A stretch of DNA of 6,051 nt from QQUD01 sp039029915 (GTDB lineage: Bacteria; Chloroflexota; Anaerolineae; Promineifilales; Promineifilaceae): the NCBI GenBank assembly GCA_039029915.1, contig JBCCFD010000476.1:1-6051 (forward strand), read 5' to 3'. Position numbers and translations under genes: made by a program. How positions within the stretch are numbered: the first letter of the stretch is position 1; each line of letters opens with the position of its first letter. Positions 4,882-6,051 of the stretch are shown here, one piece after another. The notes below the pieces were generated by a model. The model worked only from the letters and a program-made list of their open reading frames with translations, was not told the origin of the DNA and made no database searches.

Positions 4882-5916
4882 ATGTATCGGAAATTATTTT
4901 TGATTATTGGGTTTCTTGCTTTCCTTGTGCCAACTGGATTTGTTCTGGCGCAAGATGCGTCTGGTCGTCAAATCGATGACACAGTGCCCAATGATGTTAC
5001 GATTGTCAATGAAAATGTTGCTGTATCGGAATTGGGCCGCGTCAACGGTAGTTTGACGGTTGTTAATGGTCAAGCCACTGTTCATGGGACAGTTACTGAA
5101 GATGTTGTTGTTTTTAATGGCGACCTTGTTTTAGGTGAAACGGCCGTTATTCGGGGCGAGTGCGTCACCATAAGCGGAACGATTACTGGTGAAGGTCGCT
5201 CAAGCAGCTGCCAAGTGATTGATGACATTCCCTTTGTGAATAGCTTGCTCAACTCATCAGAAGCGCCACCAATACCTGATATTTCTGAGACGGATATCAA
5301 TCCAAATGTGTTACGCATTATTGGTACGGTTATGTTGACGTTAATCATGGGCGTTGTGGCAACCGGCTTCCAAGCCTTAGCACCTATACCAACCCAACGC
5401 ATTGAAGATGCGATGAGAGAACGGCCGTTTGCTTCAACCGCCGTAGGTGTCCTTTCTTTTGGTGCAGTTCCATTTATTAACATCCTATTGCTTGCTATAT
5501 CCATTCCCTTGGTTATTGTTTGTGTGGGTATCTTAGGATTTCCCATCGTGATTGCCTTAACGCTTGGCTTTATTGCCGCAGGCTTTTGGGCCTGGGTGCT
5601 CTGGGGCAAGATGTTTGGGGATTGGGTCACACAGCGACTGAATTTAGGGGTGAACCGGACAGTGATGGCCGTGATAGGAACGGCCGTAATTACCTTCGTC
5701 CTTTCATTTATCGCTTTTTCAGGGCCAGGCTGGATGTTAGCCATATTCTTATTAACGTTGATTCCTATCGCTTGGGGTATGGGGGCTACGGCTCTTACCC
5801 GATTTGGAACGCGTGAATTTCCTTTACCAATAATTGAACTTATTGAAGAACCCGCATTAGATAAAGACAAAGTCTTGGCTATTTTAGATACATTACCAGA
5901 CGACCAAGACCACTAA
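4882..5916 (+). CDS. Secreted bactofilin-like beta-repeat protein with C-terminal membrane domain
   Basis: Not a named gene; 344 residues. Seen: a signal peptide (1-23, likely cut at VLA-QD); an extracytoplasmic stretch of short glycine/valine repeats (about 38-105, such as VNGSLTVVNGQATVHGTV and GDLVLGETAVIRG) resembling the beta-solenoid turns of polymer-forming bactofilins; a linker (110-140) rich in Ser, Pro and Asp; then four or five hydrophobic segments at about 143-165, 185-208, 207-240, 260-279 and 283-303; and an acidic tail. Cys94 and Cys110 flank the end of the repeats and could form a disulfide. Classical bactofilins are cytoplasmic and lack a signal peptide, so this is a membrane-tethered variant. 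The start has TGAGG at 4870-4874, overlapping the anti-sigma stop. Sharing an operon with an ECF pair suggests an envelope sensor, scaffold or regulon effector; which is unknown. Confidence 0.85.
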   Translation: MYRKLFLIIGFLAFLVPTGFVLAQDASGRQIDDTVPNDVTIVNENVAVSELGRVNGSLTVVNGQATVHGTVTEDVVVFNGDLVLGETAVIRGECVTISGTITGEGRSSSCQVIDDIPFVNSLLNSSEAPPIPDISETDINPNVLRIIGTVMLTLIMGVVATGFQALAPIPTQRIEDAMRERPFASTAVGVLSFGAVPFINILLLAISIPLVIVCVGILGFPIVIALTLGFIAAGFWAWVLWGKMFGDWVTQRLNLGVNRTVMAVIGTAVITFVLSFIAFSGPGWMLAIFLLTLIPIAWGMGATALTRFGTREFPLPIIELIEEPALDKDKVLAILDTLPDDQDH

Positions 5917-5947
5917 TATTACCTCTTCCTCTCTTCCCCTCTCAACT

Positions 5948-5986
5948 TGGGCCTGCTTCGTATCGTAGAAGCAGGCCCATTTTTTT
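5948..5986 (+). terminator. Intrinsic terminator of the ECF operon
   Basis: Stem TGGGCCTGCTTC (5948-5959) pairs perfectly with GAAGCAGGCCCA (5968-5979) over 12 bp around an 8-base loop, followed by seven T (5980-5986). It lies 31 bases after the last stop codon; the bases between are a pyrimidine-rich CT tract. On the minus strand there is no T-run, so it is not a good terminator for a convergent gene. Confidence 0.93.
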
Positions 5987-5988
5987 GA

Positions 5989-6051
5989 TTAAGTTAAACC
6001 ACTATCAAACGAATCAAATTTTGAGCCTTTACCATCTAATTTATTGGCAAA
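5989..6051 (-). CDS. Possible 3' end of a convergent gene
   Basis: The only minus-strand frame open to the window edge gives 20 residues, FANKLDGKGSKFDSFDSGLT, ending at TAA (5991-5989). The charged, Gly/Ser-rich composition looks like a protein C-terminus, but 60 open bases are weak evidence and no family is recognisable. Otherwise nothing is seen in this tail. Confidence 0.22.
   Translation of the reverse strand, partial: FANKLDGKGSKFDSFDSGLT

Noticed and set aside
5082..5870. 262-codon minus-strand open frame
   Set aside because: It lies wholly opposite the signal-peptide/beta-repeat/membrane protein gene, has a low-complexity composition and no recognisable domain; a shadow frame.
5917..5947. 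CT-rich pyrimidine tract as a regulatory element
   Set aside because: Short and low in complexity between a stop codon and a terminator; nothing beyond composition supports a function.

Overview
The window shows two divergent transcription units. On the left, minus strand, are two tandem, non-identical threonyl-tRNA synthetase genes. On the right, plus strand, is a three-gene operon: an ECF sigma factor, a membrane anti-sigma-like protein, and a secreted-plus-membrane protein with a short bactofilin-like beta-repeat region. The organism is probably a member of Chloroflexota (Anaerolineae-like). The grounds are a T-box leader, moderate GC, intergenic spacers made of heptanucleotide repeats, and the sigma/anti-sigma/bactofilin-like module. 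No taxonomic marker is present, so this is a weak inference.

Left half. A partial thrS copy (1-1185, minus) has its C-terminus beyond the left edge. A 130-base spacer follows with a stem-loop next to the ribosome binding site, an intrinsic terminator and a heptamer repeat. Then comes a complete thrS of 609 codons (1316-3145, minus). Both enzymes begin directly at the editing domain and lack the N-terminal TGS domain of E. coli ThrRS. Both keep the editing residues and every zinc ligand visible in the window, but they differ from each other and from E. coli around motif 2.

Centre. The complete thrS has a leader of about 440 bases. It starts at a promoter with perfect TTGACA and TATAAT boxes and contains a T-box riboswitch. 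The T-box has a stem I base helix, a candidate ACC (Thr) specifier, the TGGAACCGCG T-box sequence, and an antiterminator that is mutually exclusive with a 15-bp terminator. About 60 bases away, facing right, a TGAAAC-N16-CGTA element matches the Bacillus SigW-type ECF promoter. It indicates that the sigma factor drives its own operon and fixes its start at TTG 3734.

Right half. The genes at 3734-4315, 4327-4872 and 4882-5916 are 9-11 bases apart, each downstream ribosome binding site overlapping the preceding stop codon. A 12-bp terminator with seven T closes the operon. The inferred circuit is an envelope-stress type ECF regulon: the sigma factor activates its own promoter, the membrane anti-sigma restrains it, and the third protein acts at the membrane as sensor or effector. 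The last 63 bases may hold the 3' end of a convergent gene.
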